Assembly: GCA_004124875.1 (NCBI GenBank)
Contig: SCKJ01000001.1
Span: 248,001-312,000, forward strand
Reading direction: 5' to 3'
Origin: Fidelibacterota bacterium
GTDB taxonomy: Bacteria > Fidelibacterota > Marinisomatia > SCGC-AAA003-L08 > TS1B11
DNA length: 64,000 bases
Position numbers and translations under genes: made by a program. Under the pieces are notes generated by a model, which had not been told where the DNA came from, did no database searches, and saw nothing but the letters and a program-made list of their open reading frames with translations. This document shows positions 34,673-46,886 of the stretch, piece by piece. Position 1 is the first letter of the stretch, and every line of letters starts with the position of its first letter.

Positions 34673-34690
34673 GCGGCAGGCCCGCGCCCC

Positions 34691-37358
<2,668 letters not shown>

Positions 37359-37424
37359 TCAGATACTGCATGGATATGTTTTTGTCTGCGAGTGAAAAAC
37401 AGCACTGACATTGTTGTAGTTTTA

Positions 37425-37880
37425 CTAAGAATAAATTGTTACTCCTGAAACTAAACTGACCATGGCTTGGGCTACATTTTTTTGTTCTTGCTTTATTTCC
37501 TTATAATCTGCTACTACAGTTTGATTCTTGGGTACCACGGGCAAGTTAATAATATTTGCGTGGCGCGGGTGCGGGCAACGCCAGGCTTTTACTACTAGAT
37601 TTCTGCGTATGCTCTTAAGGCTTGAAACTTTCATTGTAGCTTCGCCCAAAACTTCGGGTTTTCTTCTTCTGCTAACTGTTTCTACAAAATATTTCCCAAT
37701 ACTCATGACTTCAAACGAGGAAAGATTGGAAATGCGATACACGGATAATTCACCGCTATCTGGCGGGGGTAAAAATGCTTTAGGCTTGACGGATTGATCG
37801 TTCCTGAAATCACCTTCGAACAGGAACCTACAAACCGTTTCTCTTGTATGAATTTTGCCAATAACAGGCCAAACGCCCAT
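37425..37880 (-). CDS. Uncharacterised cassette protein (PPPDxGELSVYR / PRHANI family)
   Basis: The 151-residue product has AFLPPPDSGELSVYRISNLSSFEVMSIG near its centre and CPHPRHANIINLP near the C-terminus. I recall this motif pair from sporadic uncharacterised bacterial proteins next to similar small genes, and no function is known. It is third in an AT-rich three-gene unit after the 168-codon gene, with seven bases between them. ATG 37880 is chosen because the longer frame to 37976 overlaps the upstream gene. It is possibly a toxin or accessory factor, but that is inference. Confidence 0.6.
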   Translation of the reverse strand: MGVWPVIGKIHTRETVCRFLFEGDFRNDQSVKPKAFLPPPDSGELSVYRISNLSSFEVMSIGKYFVETVSRRRKPEVLGEATMKVSSLKSIRRNLVVKAWRCPHPRHANIINLPVVPKNQTVVADYKEIKQEQKNVAQAMVSLVSGVTIYS

Positions 37881-37887
37881 GCTGCGT

Positions 37888-38388
37888 TTAAATAAATAGA
37901 AGAATGTTTTTCTTAATAATGTCAGGCAAATTAGCATCGAATGGCTCAGTGCCATACATCCTCCTTGATTTACCAAAATAACCAGAATATCCCAGAATTT
38001 GATTCCCCGAAATACTCACTGTAAATATGAAACTCGGATTCTTGTACCATTCAAGTTCGATTGCACCATCCACTTCTGGCTCAAATTGGGGCATGGGCAG
38101 TTTTTGATCTGATAATATTTCAATGAAATTTATGGCTTGCATATATGCTTCTGAGCTAATTGCAATCGCACCCTCCCCATCCCAATTATCAACGGAATAT
38201 TCAATGGATAAAGACCGAAGAGATTGACGAGCGTCTGCTAATTTATAGTTCGACAGAGGTATTGGTCCTATTAGGGAATATGCCTTACTTTGGCCTGTAT
38301 CATGCTCTGGTCTTTCAAGTATGCCCGCGAGTTTCCCGAAGCCGGGAGAGATAGGGCTTAATTGGGGGAATTCAATTGCAACAGTCAT
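37888..38388 (-). CDS. Uncharacterised cassette protein (NWDGEGA family)
   Basis: The 166-residue product contains YSVDNWDGEGAIAISSEAYMQAINFIEIL and later DGAIELEWYKNPSFIFTVSISGN, a helix-then-sheet layout. I remember this pattern from sporadically distributed hypothetical proteins that neighbour TIGR04255 genes. ATG 38388 has GAGGAG five bases upstream and overlaps the TGA of the TIGR04255-like gene (ATGA), so translation is coupled. Function is unknown. The unit is noticeably AT-richer than the flanking ligA and rlmD genes. Confidence 0.65.
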   Translation of the reverse strand: MTVAIEFPQLSPISPGFGKLAGILERPEHDTGQSKAYSLIGPIPLSNYKLADARQSLRSLSIEYSVDNWDGEGAIAISSEAYMQAINFIEILSDQKLPMPQFEPEVDGAIELEWYKNPSFIFTVSISGNQILGYSGYFGKSRRMYGTEPFDANLPDIIKKNILLFI

Positions 38389-39113
38389 TTGCACTCCTCA
38401 ACAGTTTTATCGGTAATACTACTGAAAAAAATCTTATTTTTAATTTCGCGAAAATCTTCAATGGATTCCCAAGCTAATAGACCATCGCCCGGGAACGTAA
38501 TCTTTCTGAAAACATCAATATCGAGCAACAGGGTTACTTTTTCATCATCGATTATTCGAAGAGCTTGGGTAATAATTGCATTAGTTGGTGCGTCGTCGTA
38601 ATGGACTTCAACTCTTGACATAAATCCTTCCACTTGATCCGGTATTCCATCAATTCTTGGAGGTATTGCTGTAATGTAATCAGGGAGATTCACTGCAGCC
38701 TCGAGTTGAATTTCATTGATAAATCTACAGCCTATGCGAGTTATACTCAGTGGTCGAAGGATATCTGCAAACAAACTCCACAATCTTTTGGCTTCAGTCC
38801 GAAAGGTTTCCCACGACTCGTAATTATTTAGCCTGCTGAATGTGAAACCCTCCAAGCGCGTTTGGGTAACCTGGTGACCATCCTGAGAACGGAACACATA
38901 TCCTGTCTGGGCAGATGTCATCCCTCCAGTTGCATTTTCGGTTTTCAGGTTAAACTCAGCGGTCCACGTTTTTCCAAGCTTCGGGTAATCATTTTTGATC
39001 GCCTCTCCAAATGCCGAGAATGATTCAAGCGTCATGCCTTCTTGAAATTCGACCTGAATATCAATGAGTGCCTCTCGAATAGGTGCATTGGATAAATGTT
39101 GTACTTTAGCCAT
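38385..39113 (-). CDS. TIGR04255-like protein, unknown function
   Basis: The 242-residue product begins with the family signature HLSNAPIREALIDIQVEF and continues with alternating beta and helix, including SRLNNYESWETFRTEAKRLW and SITRIGCRFINEI. TIGR04255 proteins are sporadically distributed and uncharacterised. It is the first gene of the three-gene cassette and faces rlmD divergently, with about 230 bases between the starts. Low GC and sporadic distribution are consistent with horizontal transfer and possibly a defence or toxin-like role. I cannot show this from sequence alone. Confidence 0.7.
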   Translation of the reverse strand: MAKVQHLSNAPIREALIDIQVEFQEGMTLESFSAFGEAIKNDYPKLGKTWTAEFNLKTENATGGMTSAQTGYVFRSQDGHQVTQTRLEGFTFSRLNNYESWETFRTEAKRLWSLFADILRPLSITRIGCRFINEIQLEAAVNLPDYITAIPPRIDGIPDQVEGFMSRVEVHYDDAPTNAIITQALRIIDDEKVTLLLDIDVFRKITFPGDGLLAWESIEDFREIKNKIFFSSITDKTVEECK

Positions 39114-39342
39114 TTGTCACTCTACCGGCTATTCAACTCAGCAAATTGACTGTTAGTTTCCTTGGTTATGCGGGTAGCAAATTTATTTGTCCAGTGGGGA
39201 TTCGAGACAATCAGCGGCAATAGCGAGACGACCACATTAAGTGTGAATGCTCCCATTGCCCAATCTTACAAAATGTACGATCCAGCGGCAACCTTTGCCG
39301 TTAACCTGACTTTCCCCTTCCCCCGCCGTAACTTTGCTGCCT

Positions 39343-40788
39343 ATGTCTGCTGCCCCCCCAACCGATGAGACCACCAAAGTGCTCCCGAAAAAGGGGGAGG
39401 AGATCGAAATCACCATCGATTCGCTGGCTTTTGGCGGGCAGGGCGTGGCCCGCATGGACGGGCTGGTGATCTTTGTGCCCAAAGGCTCCGCACTGCCGGG
39501 GTCAACAGTAAGAGCCGTGGTGACGCGCCGGAAACGGGGCTTTGTGGAAGCCCGTCCTCTGGAGGTACTCTCGCCATCGCCGGATGCCGTGGATGCCCCT
39601 TGCCGGCACTTCGGAGTCTGCGGCGGTTGCGCCACCCAGAATCTGTCCTACGAGGCGCAGCTGGAGCAGAAGCAGCAGCAGGTGGCCGACACGTTCCGGC
39701 GCATGGGGCATTTTGACGACATCACCATTGAGCCGATCATCGGATGTGAGTCGATCTACCACTACCGCAACAAAATGGAGTTCACCTTTTCGACCCGCCC
39801 GTGGATGGTTGATATGAACGATCCGCCGCCGGACCGGGCCCTCGGTCTGCATGTGCCGGGGCGCTACGACAAAGTGCTCGACATACAGTCCTGTGATTTG
39901 CAGCACCCGGTGGCCACCGAGATTCTGGTCTGGTTCAAAGCGCATTCGGCGCACCTGAAGCCGTATGACATCAAGACACACATCGGTTACCTGCGCTATC
40001 TGGTGATACGGGTGGCACGGGCAGGCACCGACCAGCTGCAGGTGATGGTCAATATTGTGACCAGCCACGAAAAGGTCGATGCGCTGAAACCGCTGGCGGA
40101 AGAGATGGCGGCGCAGTTCCCGCAGATCGTCAGCGTGGTCAACAATGTCAATACCCGCAAGGCGGCGGTGGCTTACGGCGAATGGGAAGTGCTGCTGTAT
40201 GGCCGCCCCACGATGACGGAAAAACTGCGCGGGTTGGAGTTCGAAGTGTCGGCCAACGCTTTCTTCCAGACCAATCCCGGTCAGGCTGAGAAATTGTTTG
40301 AGAGGATCGAAGCGGCTGCGGGCCTCAACGGCAAGGAAACGGTGTTTGACCTGTACAGCGGCGCAGGGGCCATCGCCCTGATGCTGGCCCGCCAGGCCCA
40401 TGAGGTGGTGGGGTTTGAGTCGGTGGAATCGGCGGTGGACGACGCGGTGCGCAATGCCATGACCAACGAAATATTTAACGCTCGGTTTATCAGGGCCAAT
40501 CTGGAGGGTCCCTATTTCACCCAGGAAGGCAAGCGGCTGTTCAAACAGGTCGGGCAGCCCGACTTGCTGGTGGCCGATCCGCCCCGGGCCGGGATGCATC
40601 CGAAGTTGGTGAGCGATCTGCTGCGCCTCAAGGCGGGCAAAATTGTCTACATATCCTGTAACCCGGCTACCCAGGTGCGCGACGTGCGGCTGCTGGTGGA
40701 TGGCGGCTATCAACTCACCCGTATTGAACCCATCGACATGTTTCCCCAGACGCCGCACATCGAAAATATCTGCGTGCTGGTACGATGA
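39343..40788 (+). CDS. rlmD: 23S rRNA (uracil-C5)-methyltransferase, RlmD/RumA family
   Basis: The enzyme methylates U1939 of 23S rRNA or a related site. The 481-residue product has an N-terminal TRAM domain (about 20-80) and an iron-sulfur motif CRHFGVCGGCATQNLSYEAQL. The SAM-binding site is VFDLYSGAGAIALMLA. LLVADPPRAGMHP and the catalytic cysteine region VYISCNPATQVRDV follow. All elements expected in RumA-type enzymes are visible, but the exact target base is inferred from the family. Its TGA overlaps the start of the ABC gene (ATGA). Confidence 0.92.
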   Translation: MSAAPPTDETTKVLPKKGEEIEITIDSLAFGGQGVARMDGLVIFVPKGSALPGSTVRAVVTRRKRGFVEARPLEVLSPSPDAVDAPCRHFGVCGGCATQNLSYEAQLEQKQQQVADTFRRMGHFDDITIEPIIGCESIYHYRNKMEFTFSTRPWMVDMNDPPPDRALGLHVPGRYDKVLDIQSCDLQHPVATEILVWFKAHSAHLKPYDIKTHIGYLRYLVIRVARAGTDQLQVMVNIVTSHEKVDALKPLAEEMAAQFPQIVSVVNNVNTRKAAVAYGEWEVLLYGRPTMTEKLRGLEFEVSANAFFQTNPGQAEKLFERIEAAAGLNGKETVFDLYSGAGAIALMLARQAHEVVGFESVESAVDDAVRNAMTNEIFNARFIRANLEGPYFTQEGKRLFKQVGQPDLLVADPPRAGMHPKLVSDLLRLKAGKIVYISCNPATQVRDVRLLVDGGYQLTRIEPIDMFPQTPHIENICVLVR

Positions 40789-41714
40789 GCGATCTTGCTG
40801 TCAACATCACCAACCTGCATAAGGTGTACAAGGAAGGGGTGGTGGCCCTCAAAGGGATTAATCTGCAGGTGCCCAAAGGGCAATTTTTTGGGTTGTTGGG
40901 ACCTAACGGAGCCGGGAAAACCACCACCATCGGCATTACCACCGGTCTGATCCGGCCGACCTCGGGCAGTGTTACCGTGATGGGGCACGATGTGGTGGCC
41001 GACTACCGGCAGGCCAGAAGCGCTATTGGACTCGCGGCGCAGGAGCTCAACTTCGACTGGTTTTTCAATCTTGAGACGCTGATGCAGCAGCAGGCCGGCT
41101 ATTACGGCGTGCCCGCCAATGTCGCCAAGCCGAGAGCGGCGCGGCTACTTGATGAATTTGGCCTGGGTGAAAAGAAAAAAGTGAAGCCAAGGGAGCTCAG
41201 CGGCGGCATGAAGCGCCGGTTTCAGATTGCCCGATCTATGATTCACGATCCCGACATCCTCATTTTGGATGAACCGACAGCCGGTGTCGATGTGGAGTTG
41301 CGTCACATGCTGTGGGACTACTTGAGTAGGCTCAACGGCGATGGCAAGACCATCATTCTCACCACCCACTACATTGAAGAGGCGGAAAAGCTGTGTGAGC
41401 AGATCGCTATTATTGACAACGGTAAAATTGTGACGGAGGGGACGCCTCAGGAGCTGGTGGCGGGCATGAACAGCGATGGCCTGGTGATCGAAGTTGACGG
41501 CCACGGGCCCGAGGCTGAAGCATCCCTCGATGGGTACGTGGTTACCCGCAGCGACAATGAATTGACCATTTCCACCCAGCAGCCGGAGCTGCAGATTGCG
41601 GAAATTGCCAACCGCGTGACGGCCGCAGGGGCGATGTTGAAGGACGTGAAGATTCGTCGCACGACGCTGGAAGACGTCTTCATGCAGCTCACGGGACGCA
41701 GTATTGATGAATAG
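40785..41714 (+). CDS. ABC-2 exporter ATP-binding protein
   Basis: The 309-residue ATPase has Walker A LLGPNGAGKTTTIG, the signature LSGGMKRRFQIARSMIHDPD, Walker B ILILDEPTAGVD and the H-loop LTTHYIEEAEKL. A C-terminal extension follows, common in the drug/polysaccharide exporter group (YadG-like). It energises the permease encoded directly downstream, whose start lies inside its 3' end. The ATG overlaps the stop of rlmD. The substrate is not evident from the neighbours. Confidence 0.94.
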   Translation: MSDLAVNITNLHKVYKEGVVALKGINLQVPKGQFFGLLGPNGAGKTTTIGITTGLIRPTSGSVTVMGHDVVADYRQARSAIGLAAQELNFDWFFNLETLMQQQAGYYGVPANVAKPRAARLLDEFGLGEKKKVKPRELSGGMKRRFQIARSMIHDPDILILDEPTAGVDVELRHMLWDYLSRLNGDGKTIILTTHYIEEAEKLCEQIAIIDNGKIVTEGTPQELVAGMNSDGLVIEVDGHGPEAEASLDGYVVTRSDNELTISTQQPELQIAEIANRVTAAGAMLKDVKIRRTTLEDVFMQLTGRSIDE

Positions 41715-42468
41715 GGTCGGCTTCATCACATTCACGGGCCGGGAGGTACATCGTTTTTTATCACTTTATAACCAGACCCTGGTTCCGGGGCTGCTGACAA
41801 CCGTCCTTTACATCGTCGTGTTCGGCAATGCGCTGGGTAGCCGCATTGGGGAAATCAAGGATGTGGCCTACATGCACTATATCATTCCGGGACTGGCCAT
41901 GATGAATGTCATCACCAACGCTGGATCCAACAGTTCTTCCAGCCTGTTCCAGGCTAAAATGCTCAAGTTTATTGATGACATCCTGATCACGCCACTCAGC
42001 GGCATGGAAGTGGCGACGGGCTATATTCTGGGGGGCATGCTGCGTGGCGTCATTAACGGGGTTCTGGTCATCTTTGTTGGCATGGCACTTACCGGCATGC
42101 AAGTGGCCCATCCCCTGGAGGCGCTCGTATTCCTGATTGTGGTCGGCTGGACATTTGGGGCTATTGGCCTGCTGATCGGTATCTATGCCAAGTCGTTCGA
42201 TAATATTCAGATGCTGATGAATTTTTTCATTACCCCGCTGGTATTTTTGGGTGGCGTCTTTTACAGCATCGATATGTTGCCCCCGTTTTGGCGGCAGGTT
42301 TCGCTGTTTAATCCCCTCTATTATATGATTAACGGATTGCGCCATGCGCTGCTTGATATTGCCGATACGCCGGCCGCCAGCTCACTGCTTATTTCGGTGA
42401 TTATGGCCGGGTTGGCGACCCTGCTGGGGGCCACCCTGTTTACCAGGGGCTACCGAATTAAGGAGTAG
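41707..42468 (+). CDS. ABC-2 exporter permease
   Basis: The 253-residue inner-membrane protein has six hydrophobic segments and family blocks YMHYIIPGLAMMNVITNAGSN, KFIDDILITPLSGMEVATGYILGG and FFITPLVFLGGVFYSIDMLP. It resembles YadH-type permeases that pair with YadG-like ATPases. ATG 41707 lies inside the end of the ATPase gene. About 100 bases without a feature separate it from the K+ channel gene. Confidence 0.93.
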   Translation: MNRVGFITFTGREVHRFLSLYNQTLVPGLLTTVLYIVVFGNALGSRIGEIKDVAYMHYIIPGLAMMNVITNAGSNSSSSLFQAKMLKFIDDILITPLSGMEVATGYILGGMLRGVINGVLVIFVGMALTGMQVAHPLEALVFLIVVGWTFGAIGLLIGIYAKSFDNIQMLMNFFITPLVFLGGVFYSIDMLPPFWRQVSLFNPLYYMINGLRHALLDIADTPAASSLLISVIMAGLATLLGATLFTRGYRIKE

Positions 42469-42573
42469 CCCGGCGCCTCTATTGCCTGTTGGTGGGAGAC
42501 GTGCTGCGGCCTTATTTTCGGTAAAGCCGGAAGGAACGACAGAGCACCGGGCTCCAAGGGGACATTCAGCTAA

Positions 42574-43698
42574 GTGAATACGCTGTGGCATTTAACATTA
42601 TTTCGAATATTTCTACTGATTGGGCTGGTCGCCATAGTAGGCGGCACGGGCATTTATTACTTCGAGTCCCAGTCGGGCACACAGCAGTTTTCCTCGCTGG
42701 GAGAGGCCTTGTGGTGGTCGGTGGTGACCATGACGACAGTCGGCTATGGCGATTATACGCCTCAGGGAGGTCCGGGGCGGGTCTTCGCGGTGATCATTAT
42801 GTTCTCCGGAATAGCGCTGATATCCTTCCTTACAGCGACCATAGCATCCGTATCAGTGGCCCGGCGGTTAAGGGCCAATCAGGGACTTATGCCGATAAAA
42901 GTTAAAAATCACATTATTATTTGCGGCTGGCATCACAAAATTGAGCGTCTCGTGGACGCTTTCATGCAGATCGATTCAGGGAATAAGGAGCGGCTCATTG
43001 TCCTGGTGAATGAAGAGACCGAAGACCGCATGCAGTCGCTCAAAAGCCAGTATGGGTATTCCCGCATCAAGTACATCCGTGGAGAGTTCACCCGGGAAAC
43101 CATATTGAAAAAGGCCAACATAGAGACGGCCAGGGCAGTCGTCATTTTCCCCAAAGAGGAGCTCGGGGGTGGCGTCAGTGATGAAAAATCGATTCTGGCG
43201 ACATTGACCATCAAGAATCTGAATCCCAAGATCCAGGTGGTGGTTTATGTGCACAATCAGGCGTCCATTGCCCACATGCGCCGGGCCAACGCCGATAATA
43301 TTGTGCTGGCGGACAATTTCGGTTCATTTATTATCGCGTCACATGTCCTCAACCCCGGCATCCCCCAGATCGCGGATGAACTGCTAAGCGCCTCATCGGA
43401 CAATCACCTTCGGCGGGTTGCAATCCCCAAGGAATTCGTCGGCAAAGCGTTCAGCGAATTATCGAAGCATCACCGGCTTTCCGAGGGGTGGATCACCGTG
43501 GGTCTGTATATGGAGGAACAGCAGGTCGGCATAGGCAGTTTCCTGTCGGCCGACGGGTCGCAGCTGGACGCTTTCATCGAAAAAATGCTGCGCAAAGCGG
43601 GGCATTCCCTGGGCGAAGGGAGCCACACAACCGTGAGCATCAATCCCGGTGATATGCAGATCATTCATGAAGGTGAGGGGGCGCTGGTTATCCAATGA
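42574..43698 (+). CDS. Two-helix potassium channel with RCK domain
   Basis: The 374-residue product is a MthK-like K+ channel. It has membrane helices at about 10-29 and 70-94, with a pore loop and the selectivity filter TVGYGDYTP (55-63) between them. A Rossmann-type RCK/TrkA-N domain follows (NHIIICGWHHKIERLVDAF) with a C-terminal TrkA-C-like part. The channel probably opens on a ligand bound by the RCK ring. The start is GTG 42574. The next gene, a separate cyclic-nucleotide-binding protein, overlaps its last four bases, so the two products are probably made in a fixed ratio. Confidence 0.92.
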   Translation: MNTLWHLTLFRIFLLIGLVAIVGGTGIYYFESQSGTQQFSSLGEALWWSVVTMTTVGYGDYTPQGGPGRVFAVIIMFSGIALISFLTATIASVSVARRLRANQGLMPIKVKNHIIICGWHHKIERLVDAFMQIDSGNKERLIVLVNEETEDRMQSLKSQYGYSRIKYIRGEFTRETILKKANIETARAVVIFPKEELGGGVSDEKSILATLTIKNLNPKIQVVVYVHNQASIAHMRRANADNIVLADNFGSFIIASHVLNPGIPQIADELLSASSDNHLRRVAIPKEFVGKAFSELSKHHRLSEGWITVGLYMEEQQVGIGSFLSADGSQLDAFIEKMLRKAGHSLGEGSHTTVSINPGDMQIIHEGEGALVIQ

Positions 43699-44213
43699 GC
43701 CTTTCCGGGGAATATAACCTCAAGAACTTTGAGTTGCTTGATGGGCTGAACGCAGAACAGAGGGCCTATTTCAGTCGTCACCTGCAAGAGCTCGATTTTG
43801 CGGAGGGCAAGGAGATTTTCCATGAAGGGGCCAAGGGCGGAGCCATATTTTTTCTCCTTTCCGGTGAAGTGGAAATTTCGCAATCGTTGACGCTGTCGGT
43901 GAGCAAGCAGTACACCGACTATGATGCCCGGGAGAAGTCTATTGTCAAGCTGTCGGGTAATGATGGCGCCGTGTTTGGTGAAGTTTCCCTCTTCGGGCAT
44001 GAGGACAAGCGCACCGCCACGGTAACGGCGCTCACCGATTGCCACATGGGCACCATGTCGGGAAAGCAGTTCTTCAAGATTCTTGAAGATCATATTGAGG
44101 TGGGCTACAAGGTGATGCGGAACCTGACCCGCATCGTCTGCGGCCGTCTGGTAGTGGCCAACCTCAACGTCCTGAAATTGACCACGGCGCTGAGCCTGGT
44201 GCTGGAGAAGTAA
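43695..44213 (+). CDS. Stand-alone cyclic-nucleotide-binding-domain protein
   Basis: The 172-residue product is a CRP-type beta-barrel cNMP-binding domain without the DNA-binding HTH. EGKEIFHEGAKGGAIFFLLSGEVEIS matches the first half of the fold. FGEVSLFGHEDKRTATVTALTDCHM matches the phosphate-binding cassette with its Glu and Arg. The C-terminus is helical (VVANLNVLKLTTALSLVLEK). It overlaps the K+ channel gene in an ATGA, which suggests it is the ligand-sensing subunit of that channel or a regulator of it. Confidence 0.9.
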   Translation: MSLSGEYNLKNFELLDGLNAEQRAYFSRHLQELDFAEGKEIFHEGAKGGAIFFLLSGEVEISQSLTLSVSKQYTDYDAREKSIVKLSGNDGAVFGEVSLFGHEDKRTATVTALTDCHMGTMSGKQFFKILEDHIEVGYKVMRNLTRIVCGRLVVANLNVLKLTTALSLVLEK

Positions 44214-44216
44214 AGC

Positions 44217-46886
44217 GTGTCATCGGCCCAACCAGGGAAGGTCTACGAGCCGGCCCAGGTGGAGACCAGGTGGTATCGCGCCTGGCAGGAACGGGGCTAT
44301 TTCCAGCCGCGGGAGTCGACGGACGCCCAACCGTTCACGATTGCCATCCCCCCTCCCAACGTCACCGGCATTCTGCACATCGGCCATGTGCTCAACGGCA
44401 CCATTCAGGATATTCTGGTGCGCCGCGCGCGCATGCAGGGCAGACCGACCCTGTGGATACCCGGCACCGATCATGCCTCCATCGCAACGGAGGCTAAAAT
44501 TGTGCAGAAACTGCGCAAACAGGGCCTCACCAAGCATGATCTCGGCCGGGAAAAATATCTTGAGGAGGCCTGGGCCTGGACAGAAGAGTATGGCGGCACC
44601 ATCATCGAGCAGCTGAAGCGGCTGGGCTGTTCCTGCGACTGGGAGCGCACCCGCTTCACCATGGACGAGCGCTATTACGCCGCGGTGATTGAAACCTTCG
44701 TCAGGCTATATGATGAGGGCTATATCTATCGTGGCGAGCGGCTGATCAATTGGGACCCGGAAGGGCGCACGGCGCTCTCCGATGAGGAGGTCAATCACAA
44801 GGAGACCCAGGGCCACTTGTGGCATTTCAAGTATCCACTGGCCGGCGGCGACGGGCACCTGGTCGTGGCCACGACCCGGCCGGAAACCATGCTGGGGGAT
44901 ACGGCCGTGGCTGTCCATCCCGGGGACGACCGCTACAGCAAGTGGGTCGGCCAGAGCGTCATCCTGCCGCTGGTGGGCCGGGAGATTCCCATCGTTGCCG
45001 ATGAGTTTGTCGATCCCGCTTTCGGAACGGGGGCCGTGAAGGTTACCCCGGCCCACGATGCCAATGACAACCTGTTGGGCCAGCGTCACGATCTGGAGGT
45101 CATTAACATATTCCATCCCGACGCTACCTTGAATGAGAATGTGCCCGAAGCCTATCGAGGGCTGGATCGCTTTGTCGCCCGCAAGAGAGTCGTGGCTGAT
45201 ATGGAGACGGCGGGGCTGCTGGAGAAGGTGGAAGATCACGTGCATAACGTGGGTTATTCCGAGCGCACCGATGCCATGGTGGAGCCGTACCTCTCCATGC
45301 AGTGGTTTATGCGCATGCCGGAGCTGGCCGCCGAAGCGCTGAAGCCGGTGGAGTCGGGGGAGATCAAGTTTTACCCCGACAGATGGGTGAAAGTATACCG
45401 CCACTGGATGACGAACATCCGCGACTGGTGCATATCGCGGCAGCTGTGGTGGGGACACCGGATTCCTGTCTGGTACGGGCCCGACGAGGAAATATTTGTC
45501 GGCCGAACCGAGGCAGAGGCGCTGGCCAAGGCGAGAGAGCATTACGGCAAGGATGATGTGACCCTTGAGCAGGACCCCGATGTTCTCGACACCTGGTTCA
45601 GCTCCTGGCTATGGCCTTTTGCCACCCTGGGCTGGCCCGATACCGATAAGTCTGACCTGGCCCGTTTCTATCCGACGCAGGACCTGGTGACGGCCCCCGA
45701 AATTCTTTTTTTCTGGGTGGCGCGCATGATTATGGCGGGACAGAAGTTCATGGGCAAAGTGCCTTTTACGACGGTCTATTTCACCGGCATCGTGCGGGAT
45801 GACCAGGGCCGCCGCATGAGCAAAAGCCTCGGCAATTCCCCTGATCCCATTGATCTCATTGACCGCTATGGCGCGGATGCCATACGCACCGGACTGATGC
45901 TCATTGCGCCTCAAGGTCAGGACATTATATTCTCGGAGAAATCGCTGGAACTGGGCCGCAACTACATGAACAAAATCTGGAACGCGGCCCGTTTCGTGCA
46001 GATGAATCTGCAGGCAGATTCTACAACCGGCCTCGATTCGATCGCGGAAGATGACCTCGATATTGTGGACCGCTGGATATTGTCGCGCTTGCAGGAGACG
46101 CTGGAGGGTGTGGACGTGGCCTATGATAAATATCGCCTGAACGAAGTGGCGCGCCTGACCTACGAGCTGGTGTGGGCCGACTATTGCGACTGGTATCTGG
46201 AGCTGGCCAAGGCCAGACTTCAGGGCGATGACGCCGATGCGCGCAGGTCGGCCCAAGTGGTGGCTCGCCATGTGCTGCGGGAGATGTTGCGGCTGCTGCA
46301 CCCTTTCGCGCCGTTCATCACCGAGGAAATCTGGCAGCAGCTCAAGGACGGGCAGGAAGCCGACCTGATGGTCTCCTTACCGCCGAAATCCGATCCCCGC
46401 CGCATTGATGCTCAGGCAACCGGCGATGTGAGCCTCCTGCAAGAGGTAGTGTCGGCGGTGCGCAGCGCCCGGCAGGAGATGGGCGTCCCCCCGGCGGGGG
46501 AGTGTGATCTGCTTGTGCGCGGTGAGGTGGCCATGACCCGTCGCCTGGACCCGTTGGCCGGTTACGTTAAGCGCCTGGCCAAAGTGGGGCGACTTGAAAT
46601 GGGTCCCGCCGTTGAAAAACCGCCGCACTCAGCCACGGCCGTGGTGCAGGGGCTGGAGCTGTTCATCCCGCTGGAAGGGATTATCGATATTGACAAAGAG
46701 CGCAAGCGCCTGGCCAAAAAGATGGAGGAGATGCGCGGCAGACTGTCAGCCGTGCAGGCCAAGCTGGGCAATGAGAACTTCACCGGCCGCGCCCCGGAGG
46801 AGGTGGTCAGCGGCATGCGTGAGAAGGAGGCCAACTATGCTGAAAGTCTCCAAAAGCTGCAAGCCAACCACGAGGCACTGATCTGA
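44217..46886 (+). CDS. valS: Valyl-tRNA synthetase
   Basis: This class I synthetase charges tRNA-Val. The 889-residue protein has the HIGH motif PPPNVTGILHIGHVLNG, the CP1 editing domain with VATTRPETMLGDTAVAVHP, the KMSKS motif RRMSKSLGNSPDP, the tRNA-binding anticodon domain and the C-terminal coiled coil. All regions look intact. GTG 44217 begins three bases after the previous stop. This housekeeping gene is likely transcribed with the K+ channel unit. Confidence 0.97.
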   Translation: MSSAQPGKVYEPAQVETRWYRAWQERGYFQPRESTDAQPFTIAIPPPNVTGILHIGHVLNGTIQDILVRRARMQGRPTLWIPGTDHASIATEAKIVQKLRKQGLTKHDLGREKYLEEAWAWTEEYGGTIIEQLKRLGCSCDWERTRFTMDERYYAAVIETFVRLYDEGYIYRGERLINWDPEGRTALSDEEVNHKETQGHLWHFKYPLAGGDGHLVVATTRPETMLGDTAVAVHPGDDRYSKWVGQSVILPLVGREIPIVADEFVDPAFGTGAVKVTPAHDANDNLLGQRHDLEVINIFHPDATLNENVPEAYRGLDRFVARKRVVADMETAGLLEKVEDHVHNVGYSERTDAMVEPYLSMQWFMRMPELAAEALKPVESGEIKFYPDRWVKVYRHWMTNIRDWCISRQLWWGHRIPVWYGPDEEIFVGRTEAEALAKAREHYGKDDVTLEQDPDVLDTWFSSWLWPFATLGWPDTDKSDLARFYPTQDLVTAPEILFFWVARMIMAGQKFMGKVPFTTVYFTGIVRDDQGRRMSKSLGNSPDPIDLIDRYGADAIRTGLMLIAPQGQDIIFSEKSLELGRNYMNKIWNAARFVQMNLQADSTTGLDSIAEDDLDIVDRWILSRLQETLEGVDVAYDKYRLNEVARLTYELVWADYCDWYLELAKARLQGDDADARRSAQVVARHVLREMLRLLHPFAPFITEEIWQQLKDGQEADLMVSLPPKSDPRRIDAQATGDVSLLQEVVSAVRSARQEMGVPPAGECDLLVRGEVAMTRRLDPLAGYVKRLAKVGRLEMGPAVEKPPHSATAVVQGLELFIPLEGIIDIDKERKRLAKKMEEMRGRLSAVQAKLGNENFTGRAPEEVVSGMREKEANYAESLQKLQANHEALI

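Noticed and set aside
39502-40758. 418-residue minus-strand open frame
   Set aside because: It lies entirely antisense to rlmD, whose motifs are all intact. His/Gln-rich composition is typical of an antisense shadow in GC-rich coding DNA.
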